A program made the position numbers and the translations under genes. A model generated the notes under the pieces. It was not told where the DNA came from, searched no databases, and saw nothing but the letters and a program-made list of their open reading frames with translations. Positions 43,197 to 52,048 of a stretch of 64,000 nt of DNA are shown piece after piece. This DNA comes from Luteolibacter luteus (GTDB lineage: Bacteria > Verrucomicrobiota > Verrucomicrobiia > Verrucomicrobiales > Akkermansiaceae): the NCBI RefSeq assembly GCF_012913485.1, contig NZ_CP051774.1:2976001-3040000 (forward strand), given 5' to 3'. Each line of letters opens with the position of its first letter. Positions within the stretch are counted from its first letter, which is position 1.

Positions 43197-44546
43197 TCAA
43201 AGTGCGCTTCGGTGAGAGTGCAGAATCAGCTCGGCCTTGCTTCCCGTAACGATTTCATCCCTACCCACCCCGCAGGCGGCCACAACCCGGAATCCCAACT
43301 CGAGAGACTGGGCAACCAGTTCCTCCGCCGGAAGGCATGGCCGGGCGGAGACTTCCTTCAATTCAAAGGAGAGGGGTCCGCAGCCATGGTAGGCGCGATA
43401 GATGACCTCGGTGCAGACCAGGCGGTCCGACTTACGGAAGTCGAAGGAGAAGTCGTAGGGCTTCCCGTGGTGATCCATGGCGCGGACGAGCGCGGCGGCC
43501 AACTGCCCGGGGTCGAGCGGCGGGCGGAGGATCACGAAGGCATCCACGGCCAAGGTCTCTTCCGCGGGACGGGCAAGCACGCCGTCCTTCTTGGCCTCGA
43601 GGAAACGGATCGGCCCGGCGGCCAGACGCTCAAGCGGGGGTGGCAAGGTTACCCCGCGTTTCACCCGCTGCTCGGGGCTGCCGAGATAGAGTGCGGCGTG
43701 GGGCCAGAAACCGGGGAGGAAAAGATTGCTCAGGGCGTCGTCATGCCGGGTCACGAAAATATCACCGGGACGGGCCAGCTCGAGAGCACGTTCCCGGAGT
43801 TCGGAAGACACCCTTTTTGGCGCGCCGCTCGCCTTCACCCCCGGCTGCCGGAGTTCGGCGATCGCACGGCCCGACCATTCGAAAATCCCGAACAGCGATT
43901 TTTTCCACGCCGAATGATGCCGGCGGCGGAACGAGAACCACCGGTAGGCGAAGCGGCGGCGGATGATTCCGGAGCGGAAGCCGCCGAGCCAATCCTCCTC
44001 TCTAACAAGCAATTGGGCGAGTCCGCCTAACAACGGGTCCCCTGCCAGCGATGCGATCTCGCTACGATGATCATAGTAGAAATCCGCTGCGGCGCTGAAA
44101 CGGGTGATCCGCAGGGTATCGGTGGAAGCGCGGTAGATCGAGGTGAAGGTCTTGCGAGGAATGCCGCGCACGGGATCCGCCTCATCCAGCTTCTTCCGCA
44201 GCAGGCGCGAGGCCCCGGCCTGGCGGGCCAGCCCCTGCGAGCCGCGTACCAGCAGGCAGGCCGCGGCAAAGGCCGTAACAAAGGGCGCCAGGCGACCTTC
44301 CCACTCGCGGCCATGCTTGCCGCTCGCTTCTTCCATCAGGGCAAGCACCTCGAGCAACACGGCACGCACCCGCAAGTACTGTGCGTATCGTAGTTTAATG
44401 TCCTCGTCCTCGAGTGGATCGAAGTATCCGCGAGCTTCCGCGGCGGCGAGCATGCGCGCGCACCACTCCACTTCCGCAGCCAGCGATGCACCGAGCACCG
44501 TCTGCGCGGCCCGGCTTATCCGGAGGTCTTCGGGGTCCTGGTTCAT
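43197..44546 (-). CDS. YiiX-like cysteine hydrolase of the NlpC/P60 superfamily
   Basis: A 449-residue protein. Residues about 280-420 resemble the permuted papain fold of YiiX/YebB: LARPGDIFVTRHDDALSN followed by GFWPHAALYLG (catalytic His region) and DRLVCTEVIYRAYHGCG (likely catalytic Cys in LVCTEV). About 270 N-terminal residues are helical and unrelated to known hydrolases, with RLAPFVTAFAAACLLVRGSQ. No signal peptide is evident. It may cleave an amide or thioester; the substrate is unknown. The start is ATG at 44546 rather than the longer frame from 44570. It is divergent from HU. Confidence 0.8.
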   Translation of the reverse strand: MNQDPEDLRISRAAQTVLGASLAAEVEWCARMLAAAEARGYFDPLEDEDIKLRYAQYLRVRAVLLEVLALMEEASGKHGREWEGRLAPFVTAFAAACLLVRGSQGLARQAGASRLLRKKLDEADPVRGIPRKTFTSIYRASTDTLRITRFSAAADFYYDHRSEIASLAGDPLLGGLAQLLVREEDWLGGFRSGIIRRRFAYRWFSFRRRHHSAWKKSLFGIFEWSGRAIAELRQPGVKASGAPKRVSSELRERALELARPGDIFVTRHDDALSNLFLPGFWPHAALYLGSPEQRVKRGVTLPPPLERLAAGPIRFLEAKKDGVLARPAEETLAVDAFVILRPPLDPGQLAAALVRAMDHHGKPYDFSFDFRKSDRLVCTEVIYRAYHGCGPLSFELKEVSARPCLPAEELVAQSLELGFRVVAACGVGRDEIVTGSKAELILHSHRSAL

Positions 44547-44711
44547 GGGTCGCCGGAGGGATCTTTCCAACTACGAACGCTGCCGTAAAGCACGGCCGGC
44601 GGAAGGGGTCCGGAGGCCCGGAAAAGCCCGTGGTTCTAAGGATGAGAGCTGCTGGAGCGACTGTATTTTAGCTTGCCAAATAACGGTGCGAATCGCAATA
44701 CCGTGCTCGCC

Positions 44712-44987
44712 ATGAACAAAGCTGAACTCGTTGAAGCCATCCAGAAAGCACTCGGCAAGGACGCTACCAAGCGCGCCGCCGAGGACGCCCTTGCAGCCGT
44801 TCTTTCCTCCATCGAAAAGGGAGTGAAGAAGGACAAGAAGGTCCAGATCATCGGCTTCGGCACCTTCGAAGTGAAGAAGCGCGCCGCCCGTCAGGGTCGC
44901 AACCCGAAGACCGGCGAAGCGATGAAGATCGCGGCTTCCAAGTCCGTCGGCTTCAAGGCATCGTCCACGCTGAAGGCAGGTCTCTGA
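44712..44987 (+). CDS. HU-family DNA-binding protein
   Basis: A 91-residue HU/IHF-family nucleoid protein from the ATG at 44712 (MNKAELVEAIQKALGKDATK). It carries the conserved core KKVQIIGFGTFEVKKRAARQ then GRNPKTGEAMKIAASKSVGF, with a DNA-intercalating NP loop. It binds and bends DNA as a dimer. The longer frame from 44673 is rejected because HU proteins begin with MNK or MTK. A strong terminator follows. Confidence 0.95.
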   Translation: MNKAELVEAIQKALGKDATKRAAEDALAAVLSSIEKGVKKDKKVQIIGFGTFEVKKRAARQGRNPKTGEAMKIAASKSVGFKASSTLKAGL

Positions 44988-45051
44988 TTCGCGCGGGTGC
45001 CTGATCCAATCCGGGGGAAGGCACCCACGGGATCCGAAAAGCCCAAAACTG

Positions 45052-45084
45052 ACGACCCCGGCAGCTGCCGGGGTCGTTGTTTTC
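45052..45084 (+). terminator. Rho-independent terminator of the HU gene
   Basis: ACGACCCCGGCAG (45052-45064) and CTGCCGGGGTCGT (45065-45077) form a perfect 13-base stem, followed by TGTTTTCC. It lies about 65 bases after the HU stop codon. Confidence 0.85.
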
Positions 45085-45114
45085 CATCACTCAACTTCCC
45101 GCCCAACTCCGCCC

Positions 45115-45792
45115 ATGAAGCCCAGACTCAACCTCGCTGAAACCACCCTGCCGGATGGCTCGGTGCTCGGCCTGCATGAGCACGACGGCCGCAAGTACCT
45201 GCAGCACGACAACGTGCAGCTCTCCGGCCCCACGACCGCCGCCAGCGAGCGCGAGCTCGGGCGCGTCGCCTGCGCCCCGTTCCGTTCGGTGAAGCAGCCG
45301 AAGATCTGGGTCATCGGCCTGGGCTTGGGAGAAATTCTTAGCGGGGCGATGGAAACGCTGCCCCAGAAGAAGGGGACCTTCGTCATCGCCGAGCGCTGGA
45401 TGGTGCTGCGCGAGTGGTATCGCAAGTTTCTGCCGGAGTCGCCCGCCCTCACCGATTCCCGCGCTGTAATCACGGAAGACACCGGGCCGACGATGTTCCA
45501 TGAATACGACGGCGTGCTTCATGCCGTGCTGATGCATGCAGACACGGCGGCACACGGAGAAAGAGGGAAACCCATCTTTGAAGACCGCCGCTGGCTCGCC
45601 GCCGTGCACGGGGCATTGCAACCGGGCGGACTTTTGGGTATCGCATCCTCGCGGCCGGTTCCGAACATCGAGCGCAATCTCGCGCGCGCCGGTTTCGAAG
45701 TCGTCCGCCACGAGATCGATGCCACCCCGAACGCCCGGCGCCCGCGCCGGCATTTCATTTGGCTCGCCCGAAAAGGCAAATCGGATGATTGA
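45115..45792 (+). CDS. Spermidine synthase-like SAM-fold protein
   Basis: A 225-residue protein resembling the SpeE/class I methyltransferase fold. QPKIWVIGLGLGEILSGAME (residues about 61-80) is a GxGxG-type nucleotide-binding loop, and FVIAERWMVLREWYRKFLPE follows as in spermidine synthases. However the aminopropyltransferase acidic residues (DD in the usual VLDDGR-type motif) are not evident, so catalytic identity is unproven. It is the first gene of a plus-strand cluster with the HlyD-like and toroid genes (22 bases, then 9 bases apart), which suggests a shared function in modifying or exporting something. Confidence 0.65.
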   Translation: MKPRLNLAETTLPDGSVLGLHEHDGRKYLQHDNVQLSGPTTAASERELGRVACAPFRSVKQPKIWVIGLGLGEILSGAMETLPQKKGTFVIAERWMVLREWYRKFLPESPALTDSRAVITEDTGPTMFHEYDGVLHAVLMHADTAAHGERGKPIFEDRRWLAAVHGALQPGGLLGIASSRPVPNIERNLARAGFEVVRHEIDATPNARRPRRHFIWLARKGKSDD

Positions 45793-45814
45793 GTCCGCTA
45801 TAAAAAGTCCGCTC

Positions 45815-47236
45815 ATGAAATACCTTCCCCTCCTCGTAGCCACCGTGGCTGCCGCCCCCGCGGCCGAAACGACGGTTGAAGCGAAGCCCTTCCGGATCGA
45901 GAAGAGCTTCTCCGCGACATTGCTTCCCGCCAAGCCGGTGCTGGTGGCCATCGAGCCGGAGGGCTGGGCGGACTACACCATCGAGGAGATCCTTCCCCAT
46001 GGCACTGCCGTGAAGAAGGGCGACGTGCTGGTGAAATTCGATCGCGAGACGATCGACAAGAAGCTCGAGGATTCCCGCCGCGCGCTGAAGTCCCGCGAGC
46101 TCACCCTGGCGAGCCAGGAGCTGGCCTTCTCGAAGCTGGAGGAGGAAACGGCGATCAAGCTCGAAGCTGCACGCCGCGCGGACAAGATCGCTTCCGAAGA
46201 GCTGGCCTATTTCACAAAGACCGGCCGCAAGGTGCAGGAGGAAGACGTGCTCGACAATCTGGAGAGCAGCAAGCGCCGGCTGGAAGCAGCGCAGGAAGAG
46301 CTGAAGCAACTCCGCATGATGTATGATGCGGACGATCTCACGGAGCAGACGGAGGAGATCATCCTGAAACGCCAGGAGTACACGGTGAAGTCCTCCGAGC
46401 TGGCCCTGAAGCATGCCGAGCTTTCGACCAAGCGTTCCCTGGAAGTGGCGCTGCCGCGCCGTGCCGACTCACTCACCACGGACGCACAGAGCACCGCGAT
46501 CGATCTGGTAAAGGCGGAAGCCAACCTGCCGCGGGATCTTGAAGTGGCACGCTTGAGCCTCGAAGCCGCACGGGTGGCCGCGGCGCGGGAGAAGGCGGAT
46601 CTCGCCGACTTGGAAAAGGACATCGCGCTGATGGAGATCAAGGCTCCTGCCGATGGTATCTTCTACCACGGATCGCTCGACGAAGGCCGCTGGACACTCG
46701 GCGAACTTGCGAAAGCGCTGACGAAAGGTGGCAAAGTTCCCTTCATCAAGCCCTTCGCCTCCCTGGTGCCTACCAATGCGGATCTCGGCTTGGTAGCGCA
46801 TGTGGATGAAGCGACGGCGCGGACCTTGGCAAAGGATCTCAAGGGCAATCTCACGGCATCCGGCCGCGAGGATGTGCCGCTGGTGGCCATGATCGGAAGC
46901 GTCGCGACCGTGCCTGCAGCGGATGGCCGCTATCGCGTGGATCTTGCCAACGCCGCCAACGGTGCGGATGCGACGAAGCCGAAGTGGCCCGCGGATCTGA
47001 ACCTGGCGGCGGGGATGAATTTCGAGTGCCGCTTCGTGGTGCACCAGAAAGACACCGCGATCACCGTGCCGGTGAAGGCGATCCAGCCTGCAGCGGATGG
47101 CACCTGGTCCGTCACCGTGAAGACGGCGGACGGCAAGGGAGAGCCGCGCAGCATCAGCCGCGGGCGAGTCTCCGGAGACAAGGTCGAGGTTCTGAGCGGC
47201 CTCGAGAGCGGCCAAGTGGTGATCGTCCCCGATTGA
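45815..47236 (+). CDS. HlyD-like periplasmic adaptor/membrane-fusion protein
   Basis: A 473-residue exported protein (signal MKYLPLLVATVAAAPA). Residues about 20-80 are a barrel-sandwich/lipoyl-like half (GWADYTIEEILPHGTAVKKG, DVLVKFDRE), followed by a long helical hairpin (about 85-300) rich in Glu, Ala and Arg, then the second half of the lipoyl domain (KAPADGIFYHGSLD) and a beta-barrel domain. This is the order of HlyD-type adaptors of tripartite or type I exporters, but no transporter is encoded here. ATG at 45785 is an alternative start overlapping the previous stop codon. Middle gene of the SpeE-like/HlyD-like/toroid cluster. Confidence 0.78.
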   Translation: MKYLPLLVATVAAAPAAETTVEAKPFRIEKSFSATLLPAKPVLVAIEPEGWADYTIEEILPHGTAVKKGDVLVKFDRETIDKKLEDSRRALKSRELTLASQELAFSKLEEETAIKLEAARRADKIASEELAYFTKTGRKVQEEDVLDNLESSKRRLEAAQEELKQLRMMYDADDLTEQTEEIILKRQEYTVKSSELALKHAELSTKRSLEVALPRRADSLTTDAQSTAIDLVKAEANLPRDLEVARLSLEAARVAAAREKADLADLEKDIALMEIKAPADGIFYHGSLDEGRWTLGELAKALTKGGKVPFIKPFASLVPTNADLGLVAHVDEATARTLAKDLKGNLTASGREDVPLVAMIGSVATVPAADGRYRVDLANAANGADATKPKWPADLNLAAGMNFECRFVVHQKDTAITVPVKAIQPAADGTWSVTVKTADGKGEPRSISRGRVSGDKVEVLSGLESGQVVIVPD

Positions 47237-47245
47237 TCAAAACCC

Positions 47246-48400
47246 GTGAAGCGGTCCTTCATCGCCATCCTTGCCTGTGTCGCCTCCGTGGCGGCCCAGG
47301 AGAAGCCGACGGAAGAGGTGAATGCCGCGAACATCGCGGCTTCGATCAAGCGGGGGGTCGATTTCCTGATCGCGGATCAAAACGAGAACGGATCCTGGGG
47401 CGGGCCTACGAGGACGAAGGGCCTCAACATTTACGCCCCGCTTCCGGGGGCCCACCATGCTTTCCGCGCCGGCGCCAGTGGCCTGGCCTTGTCGGGGCTG
47501 ATCGACAGCGGCGACACGCGGCCGGAGACCCTCGCCGCGATCGAGAAGGGCGGGAAGTGGATGGAGACGGAACTCCCGAAGCTGAGGCGTGCCGACCAGA
47601 CGACGACCTACAATGCCTGGGGCCATGCCTATGGCATGCGCGCGCTGACGCGCCTCTACAGGACGGCGAAGGACGAGGCATCGAAAGAGAAGTGGAAACA
47701 TCTCGCCCAGGAGCAATCGGATCTGGCGAACCGCTACATGGACGTGAATGGCGGCTGGGGCTATCTCGATCTCTACGACGACATCACGACCCAGAAGCCC
47801 AGCGGGATCACGACCTCATTTACTACGGCTACCGTACTTCTCGCGATGCGCGAGGCCCGGGACGTCATGGGCATCAAGCTGGACGACAAGATCGTGAAGG
47901 CCTCGCTGGACAGCATCGAGCGCCAGCGCACGCCGGACTTCGCCTACGTTTACTCCCATAGCCACATCTACCGCCCGCGCGTGCCGATCAACCGGCCCGC
48001 AGGATCCCTGGCACGCAGCCAGGCTTGCAATGCGACGCTACGGGCCTTCGGCGAAGCCAAGGTGACCGACAAGGTCATCGATGAATGGGCGGACCGCTTC
48101 ATCGAGCGTGAAGGCTTCTTGAGCATCGGCCGCAAGCGCCCGGTGCCGCACGAAACCCACTTCCAGATCTCAGGTTACTTCTATTACTATGGGATCTACT
48201 ACTTCACGGAATCCGTGGAGTTCCTTCCCGCGGACCAGCAGCCGGAGCATGCGGAGAAGCTGGCGCAACTCATCCTGCACAGACAGGAGAAGGATGGATC
48301 CTGGTGGGACTATCCACTCTACGATTACCACCAGCCCTATGGCACCGGCTATGCCCTGATGGCGATGAGCTGGTGCCAGAAGAAGCTGAAGAACGGCTAA
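47246..48400 (+). CDS. Secreted alpha/alpha-toroid protein (squalene-cyclase/prenyltransferase-like fold)
   Basis: A 384-residue exported protein (signal MKRSFIAILACVASVAAQE, start GTG). The repeated Gly/Trp-rich helix pairs (NENGSWGG, AAIEKGGKWMETELPKLR, NGGWGYLDLYDD, EKDGSWWDYPLYDY) with QW-type positions resemble terpenoid cyclase toroids. The enzymatic DXDD signature is not visible, so cyclase activity is not claimed. These toroids also occur in alpha-2-macroglobulin-like and other secreted proteins. It ends the three-gene cluster; a GGGGAGC-GAT-GCTCCCC stem follows at 48408-48424. Confidence 0.72.
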   Translation: MKRSFIAILACVASVAAQEKPTEEVNAANIAASIKRGVDFLIADQNENGSWGGPTRTKGLNIYAPLPGAHHAFRAGASGLALSGLIDSGDTRPETLAAIEKGGKWMETELPKLRRADQTTTYNAWGHAYGMRALTRLYRTAKDEASKEKWKHLAQEQSDLANRYMDVNGGWGYLDLYDDITTQKPSGITTSFTTATVLLAMREARDVMGIKLDDKIVKASLDSIERQRTPDFAYVYSHSHIYRPRVPINRPAGSLARSQACNATLRAFGEAKVTDKVIDEWADRFIEREGFLSIGRKRPVPHETHFQISGYFYYYGIYYFTESVEFLPADQQPEHAEKLAQLILHRQEKDGSWWDYPLYDYHQPYGTGYALMAMSWCQKKLKNG

Positions 48401-48769
48401 AGCGACAGGGGAGCGATGCTCCCCAGTCGAGCCGGGGCTTCTCGGTTGGCGGTGGGGAGCCCTGCTGCACCCGTGAGGCGCGCTCGCAATCCTGCGCTAA
48501 TAATTCGCAAGGCGCAGTCAGCGGATTTGGGAATAGCCAGGTCAGCTTTTTCCCGTCCGCCGCCCCGTGAGTCCAGCGCACCTCCGTGTGGCTGGCTCCG
48601 GCCTTTGAGCTCAGCCGTCCCGCCTACTCGGATCGACCGGATCGCGAGGGAGTGTGATGGAAGCGAAGGAGGAACAGCGGACGGAATATCCCGAACCGCG
48701 CATCTCCCCGTTCATTCGGCGCAACTGACCCCAAGTCACCGACTTCGCCATCTATCCAAGACCCGCCGC
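48401..48769. other. 369-base gap before the TonB receptor gene
   Basis: It contains a 7-base stem (GGGGAGC-GAT-GCTCCCC near 48408-48424) that may terminate the upstream cluster, and a short palindrome CTGCGC/GCGCAG near 48491-48516 around an AT-rich TAATAATTCG. A cobalamin riboswitch was looked for because of the receptor gene but its conserved core was not found. No convincing Fur box either. Otherwise nothing recognised. Confidence 0.4.
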
Positions 48770-50935
48770 ATGAACGACCGCATACACACCGCGAATTCAA
48801 ACCGCTCACCGGGCTCTTGCCGCGCCCGCCGGCCGTATCGGCTTCCCTCATTCCTACCGGCGCTTCTCGGAGCCGCCTCGTGCTTGAGCGCCGTGCATGG
48901 ACAAGCAGCACCAGAGCAGGAGGCAAGTCCACAAGAGCTAGACACGCTGACCGTGACCGGCACGAAGGATCGAGATGCGAGGATCCTCGACTACCGCAAT
49001 GAGAGCGCCGCCGTAGGTACTAAAACAGACACCCCGCTTCTCGAAACACCCCAATCCATCTCCGTCGTCACCGAAGACCAAATCGTCATGCGAAATGCCC
49101 AAGGTGTGGCAGAGGCGCTGCGCTACACCGCCGGCACCTCCACCGAAACCTACGGGCCGGATCCGCGGGGCTACGATTGGGTCACGATCCGCGGGTTTGA
49201 CGCTTTCAATAGCCGCTATCTGGATGGCCTGCGCCTGCAGAACTACGAATTCCCCGAGATCTTCGGGCTCGAGCGGGTGGAAGTCATGAAGGGACCGAGC
49301 TCGGTGCTCTATGGCCAATCGACTGCAGGGGGCCTGATCAATGCGATCAGCAAGCGCCCGAAGGAGGTCGCATTCGGTGAGATCGGAACCGAGATCGGCA
49401 CTCATGAATCCTACGAAGCGACCCTTGATTTCGGAGGACCTCTCAGCGCTGACGGCTCACTGCTCTACCGGTTCACCGGGCTCTTCAAGGACAACCAGAA
49501 GGACAGCACCGGTTTCTCGGTCGATGCACGGCGCTACTACATCGCGCCCGCCGTCACCTGGAACATCTCGCCGGATACCAAGATTGATTTCCTCGTCAGC
49601 TACTTCCACACGGATAGCACGCAAGTCCCGAGCTTTGCAGCGGCTCCTAATGGCGCGCCGACGGAAGTGAGGGCCTTCGGCTACGACCAGTGGGATTTCG
49701 AGAAGAACGACATCCTGCGTTTCAGCTACCAGTTGGAGCACACGTTCACTCCCGACCTGAGGTTCCGTCAGAATTTCAATGCCTCCAGCTACGACGTCAA
49801 AGACAAGTATGTGAACTCGCTGGGCTACTCGAGTGGCACGGTGATGGATCGATCCGCTTCCATCTGGAACAGCGATAGCCGCTCGATCGGACTGGATAAC
49901 CAGCTCGAGCTCAAGATCGGTACCGACCGCATCGAGCAGACGCTGCTGTTCGGCTTCGACTACGCCTACGCGACTGCCGACACCCAGTACTACGAGGATC
50001 CGATTCCCGGGATCGACATTGCCAATCCCGACTACAGCCTTCCGATCCCGGTACCTACCACGCTTCTCTCCGACAGCTACCAGAGGTCCACTCAGTACGG
50101 CTTCTATGCCCAGGATCAGATCAAGCTGGACTCGAAATGGGTGGGTACCTTCAGCATCCGCCAGGACTGGGCGGAGACCGATCTGAAGGAGCGAACCACC
50201 GGAGGCACGCACGACAGGCAGAAGGATGAAGCTTTCACCGGCCGGGCCGGCATCACCTATCTCGCTGACAACGGTCTTGCTCCCTACGCCAGCTATTCGA
50301 CTTCCTTCTATCCGAATTCCGGCACCGACTCGGCGGGCAACACCTTCGATCCGACCGAAGGGAAACAGTATGAAATCGGCCTCAAGTACGCTCCCAAGGA
50401 CTTCCGCGGTGGTGCCACTCTCTCGGTCTTCGATCTCACGCAAGAGAACTCACTGACGACGGATCCGGCGAACACGGCCTTCAGCAAGGCGAATGGAGAG
50501 ATCCAATCCCGGGGTATCGAGTTCGAGGGAAATCTGAGCATCACCGGCAATCTCGACTTCCTCGTGAACGCCAGCTATGCGGACGTGGAGATCATCAGCA
50601 GCGGAGATGGCGACCAAGGGAATACCCCGGCTCTCACGCCGGAGAAGACCGCTTCGGCATGGCTGAACTACAGCTTCCGGGATGGCAGCCTGGAGGGGCT
50701 GACCCTTGGCGCAGGCGTCCGCTATGTGGGTCCCAGCTACTCTTCAAACTACAACACCGCGAGGAACGAAGACTATACGGTGCTAGATTTGGCGGCCCGT
50801 TACGTGAAGGGCCCATGGGTCTACGCGCTCAACGTGAACAACGTCTTCGACACGGTGGAGTGGATTAACACCGACTATCAGTACAACAAGACCGCTGGCA
50901 ATTCGGTGAACCTCTCAGTGGCTTACCACTGGTGA
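48770..50935 (+). CDS. TonB-dependent outer membrane receptor (siderophore type)
   Basis: A 721-residue outer membrane receptor. The start is ATG at 48770 (MNDRIHTANSNRSPG, then a signal peptide LPSFLPALLGAASCLSAVHG). The TonB box is near LDTLTVTG, the plug spans about 60-200 (ETPQSISVVTEDQIVMRNAQ; VEVMKGPSSVLYGQSTAGGL), and a 22-strand barrel follows with a C-terminal aromatic (SVNLSVAYHW). PSSVLYGQS-type plug motifs and the ending resemble ferric-siderophore receptors, but the ligand is unknown. The PepSY gene starts 4 bases later. Confidence 0.93.
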   Translation: MNDRIHTANSNRSPGSCRARRPYRLPSFLPALLGAASCLSAVHGQAAPEQEASPQELDTLTVTGTKDRDARILDYRNESAAVGTKTDTPLLETPQSISVVTEDQIVMRNAQGVAEALRYTAGTSTETYGPDPRGYDWVTIRGFDAFNSRYLDGLRLQNYEFPEIFGLERVEVMKGPSSVLYGQSTAGGLINAISKRPKEVAFGEIGTEIGTHESYEATLDFGGPLSADGSLLYRFTGLFKDNQKDSTGFSVDARRYYIAPAVTWNISPDTKIDFLVSYFHTDSTQVPSFAAAPNGAPTEVRAFGYDQWDFEKNDILRFSYQLEHTFTPDLRFRQNFNASSYDVKDKYVNSLGYSSGTVMDRSASIWNSDSRSIGLDNQLELKIGTDRIEQTLLFGFDYAYATADTQYYEDPIPGIDIANPDYSLPIPVPTTLLSDSYQRSTQYGFYAQDQIKLDSKWVGTFSIRQDWAETDLKERTTGGTHDRQKDEAFTGRAGITYLADNGLAPYASYSTSFYPNSGTDSAGNTFDPTEGKQYEIGLKYAPKDFRGGATLSVFDLTQENSLTTDPANTAFSKANGEIQSRGIEFEGNLSITGNLDFLVNASYADVEIISSGDGDQGNTPALTPEKTASAWLNYSFRDGSLEGLTLGAGVRYVGPSYSSNYNTARNEDYTVLDLAARYVKGPWVYALNVNNVFDTVEWINTDYQYNKTAGNSVNLSVAYHW

Positions 50936-50939
50936 TCTC

Positions 50940-52016
50940 ATGACGAAGCAACTCTGGAAGCTTCATTCCTGGCTCGGGCTGATCGCCGGGCTGGGACTGA
51001 TTGTCATCGGATTGAGCGGTAGCCTGCTGGTCTTCCGTGATGAGATCGATGGCTTGGTCGATGCGCGTATCATGCGGGTCGAGCCGACGCCGGAAGGCCG
51101 TCTTTCCAAAGACCGGCTGTATCAATCAGCACAGGCCGCGTGGCCGGGCTATCGAATCGTCGGCATCGGTTCGCGTCGTGATCCGGGCCTGGCCGAGCTC
51201 GTGTATCTGAAGAAGCCCGGTAGCCATGAATACCTCGGGGCGACTCTGAATCCCTTCACCGGTGCGGCGCTTAGCGGTCCGATGACGGAGCGTCAGACCT
51301 TCACCGGCTTGCTGTTGGAACTCCACTACACGTGGTTCGCCGATCATGTGGGCATGCTCATCACCGGAATCCTGGCGGTAGTACTATGCCTGCTGGGGCT
51401 AAGCGGCATTTGGCTTTATCGGGGATTCTGGAAGAACTTCTTCAGGTTAAGATGGAGAAGCAGCGCGCGGATCTTTTTCTCCGACCTGCACAAGATGGTC
51501 GGCATCAGCAGTGTCGCCTTCAATCTGGTTCTCGGCTTCACCGGGGCGTACTGGAACCTCACCCACGTCGCCGCCGATGGTTTGGGACATCACGAGGAAG
51601 ATCCCGAGGCGGGAGCATCTGTCGCGATCGGCCCCGCCATTTCCTTCGATGCCCTGGAAGCGGCGGCAGCAGAGAGGATGCCGGGCTTCAAAGCCACATG
51701 GTTCTTCCTGCCGGATGCCGAGGAGAAAGAGATCTCACTTTGGGGGACGGTCCCGGGCTCCTGGTGGCTCAGCTCTCCCTCGGGCAGCTCCGCGCTCTTT
51801 GATCCGCAGTCCGGCTCTGTGGTTTCCGTTTCGGATATCCGCCTGGCAGGCACGTGGCAAAAGATCACGGACGCCTTCACGCCGGTTCATTTCGGAAACT
51901 TCGGGGGTGTTCCAGTGAAGATCCTTTGGTCCTTGTTGGCGCTCGCCCCCGGGATCCTTGCCGTGAGCGGATTCATGATTTGGTTCCGCCGCCGAAAGCC
52001 TCTGAGGAAAGCGTGA
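50940..52016 (+). CDS. PepSY-associated transmembrane protein (iron-regulated reductase-like)
   Basis: A 358-residue inner membrane protein with four transmembrane helices: about 11-30 (LGLIAGLGLIVIGLSGSLLV), 138-160 (ITGILAVVLCLLGLSGIWLY), about 190-212 and 328-348. The first periplasmic PepSY segment contains FRDEIDGLVDARIMRVEP. Histidines in HSWLGLI, HYTWFADHVG and FSDLHKMVG may ligate haem. Such proteins are encoded with siderophore receptors and are thought to reduce ferric siderophores in the periplasm. It is translationally close to the TonB receptor (4 bases), strengthening that role here (inference). Confidence 0.88.
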   Translation: MTKQLWKLHSWLGLIAGLGLIVIGLSGSLLVFRDEIDGLVDARIMRVEPTPEGRLSKDRLYQSAQAAWPGYRIVGIGSRRDPGLAELVYLKKPGSHEYLGATLNPFTGAALSGPMTERQTFTGLLLELHYTWFADHVGMLITGILAVVLCLLGLSGIWLYRGFWKNFFRLRWRSSARIFFSDLHKMVGISSVAFNLVLGFTGAYWNLTHVAADGLGHHEEDPEAGASVAIGPAISFDALEAAAAERMPGFKATWFFLPDAEEKEISLWGTVPGSWWLSSPSGSSALFDPQSGSVVSVSDIRLAGTWQKITDAFTPVHFGNFGGVPVKILWSLLALAPGILAVSGFMIWFRRRKPLRKA

Positions 52017-52048
52017 TCACCGCATCGTGATCCGGAAGTCGCAGGGTT

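Noticed and set aside
48401..48769. Cobalamin riboswitch before the TonB receptor
   Set aside because: Its conserved core segments could not be found in either part of the gap.
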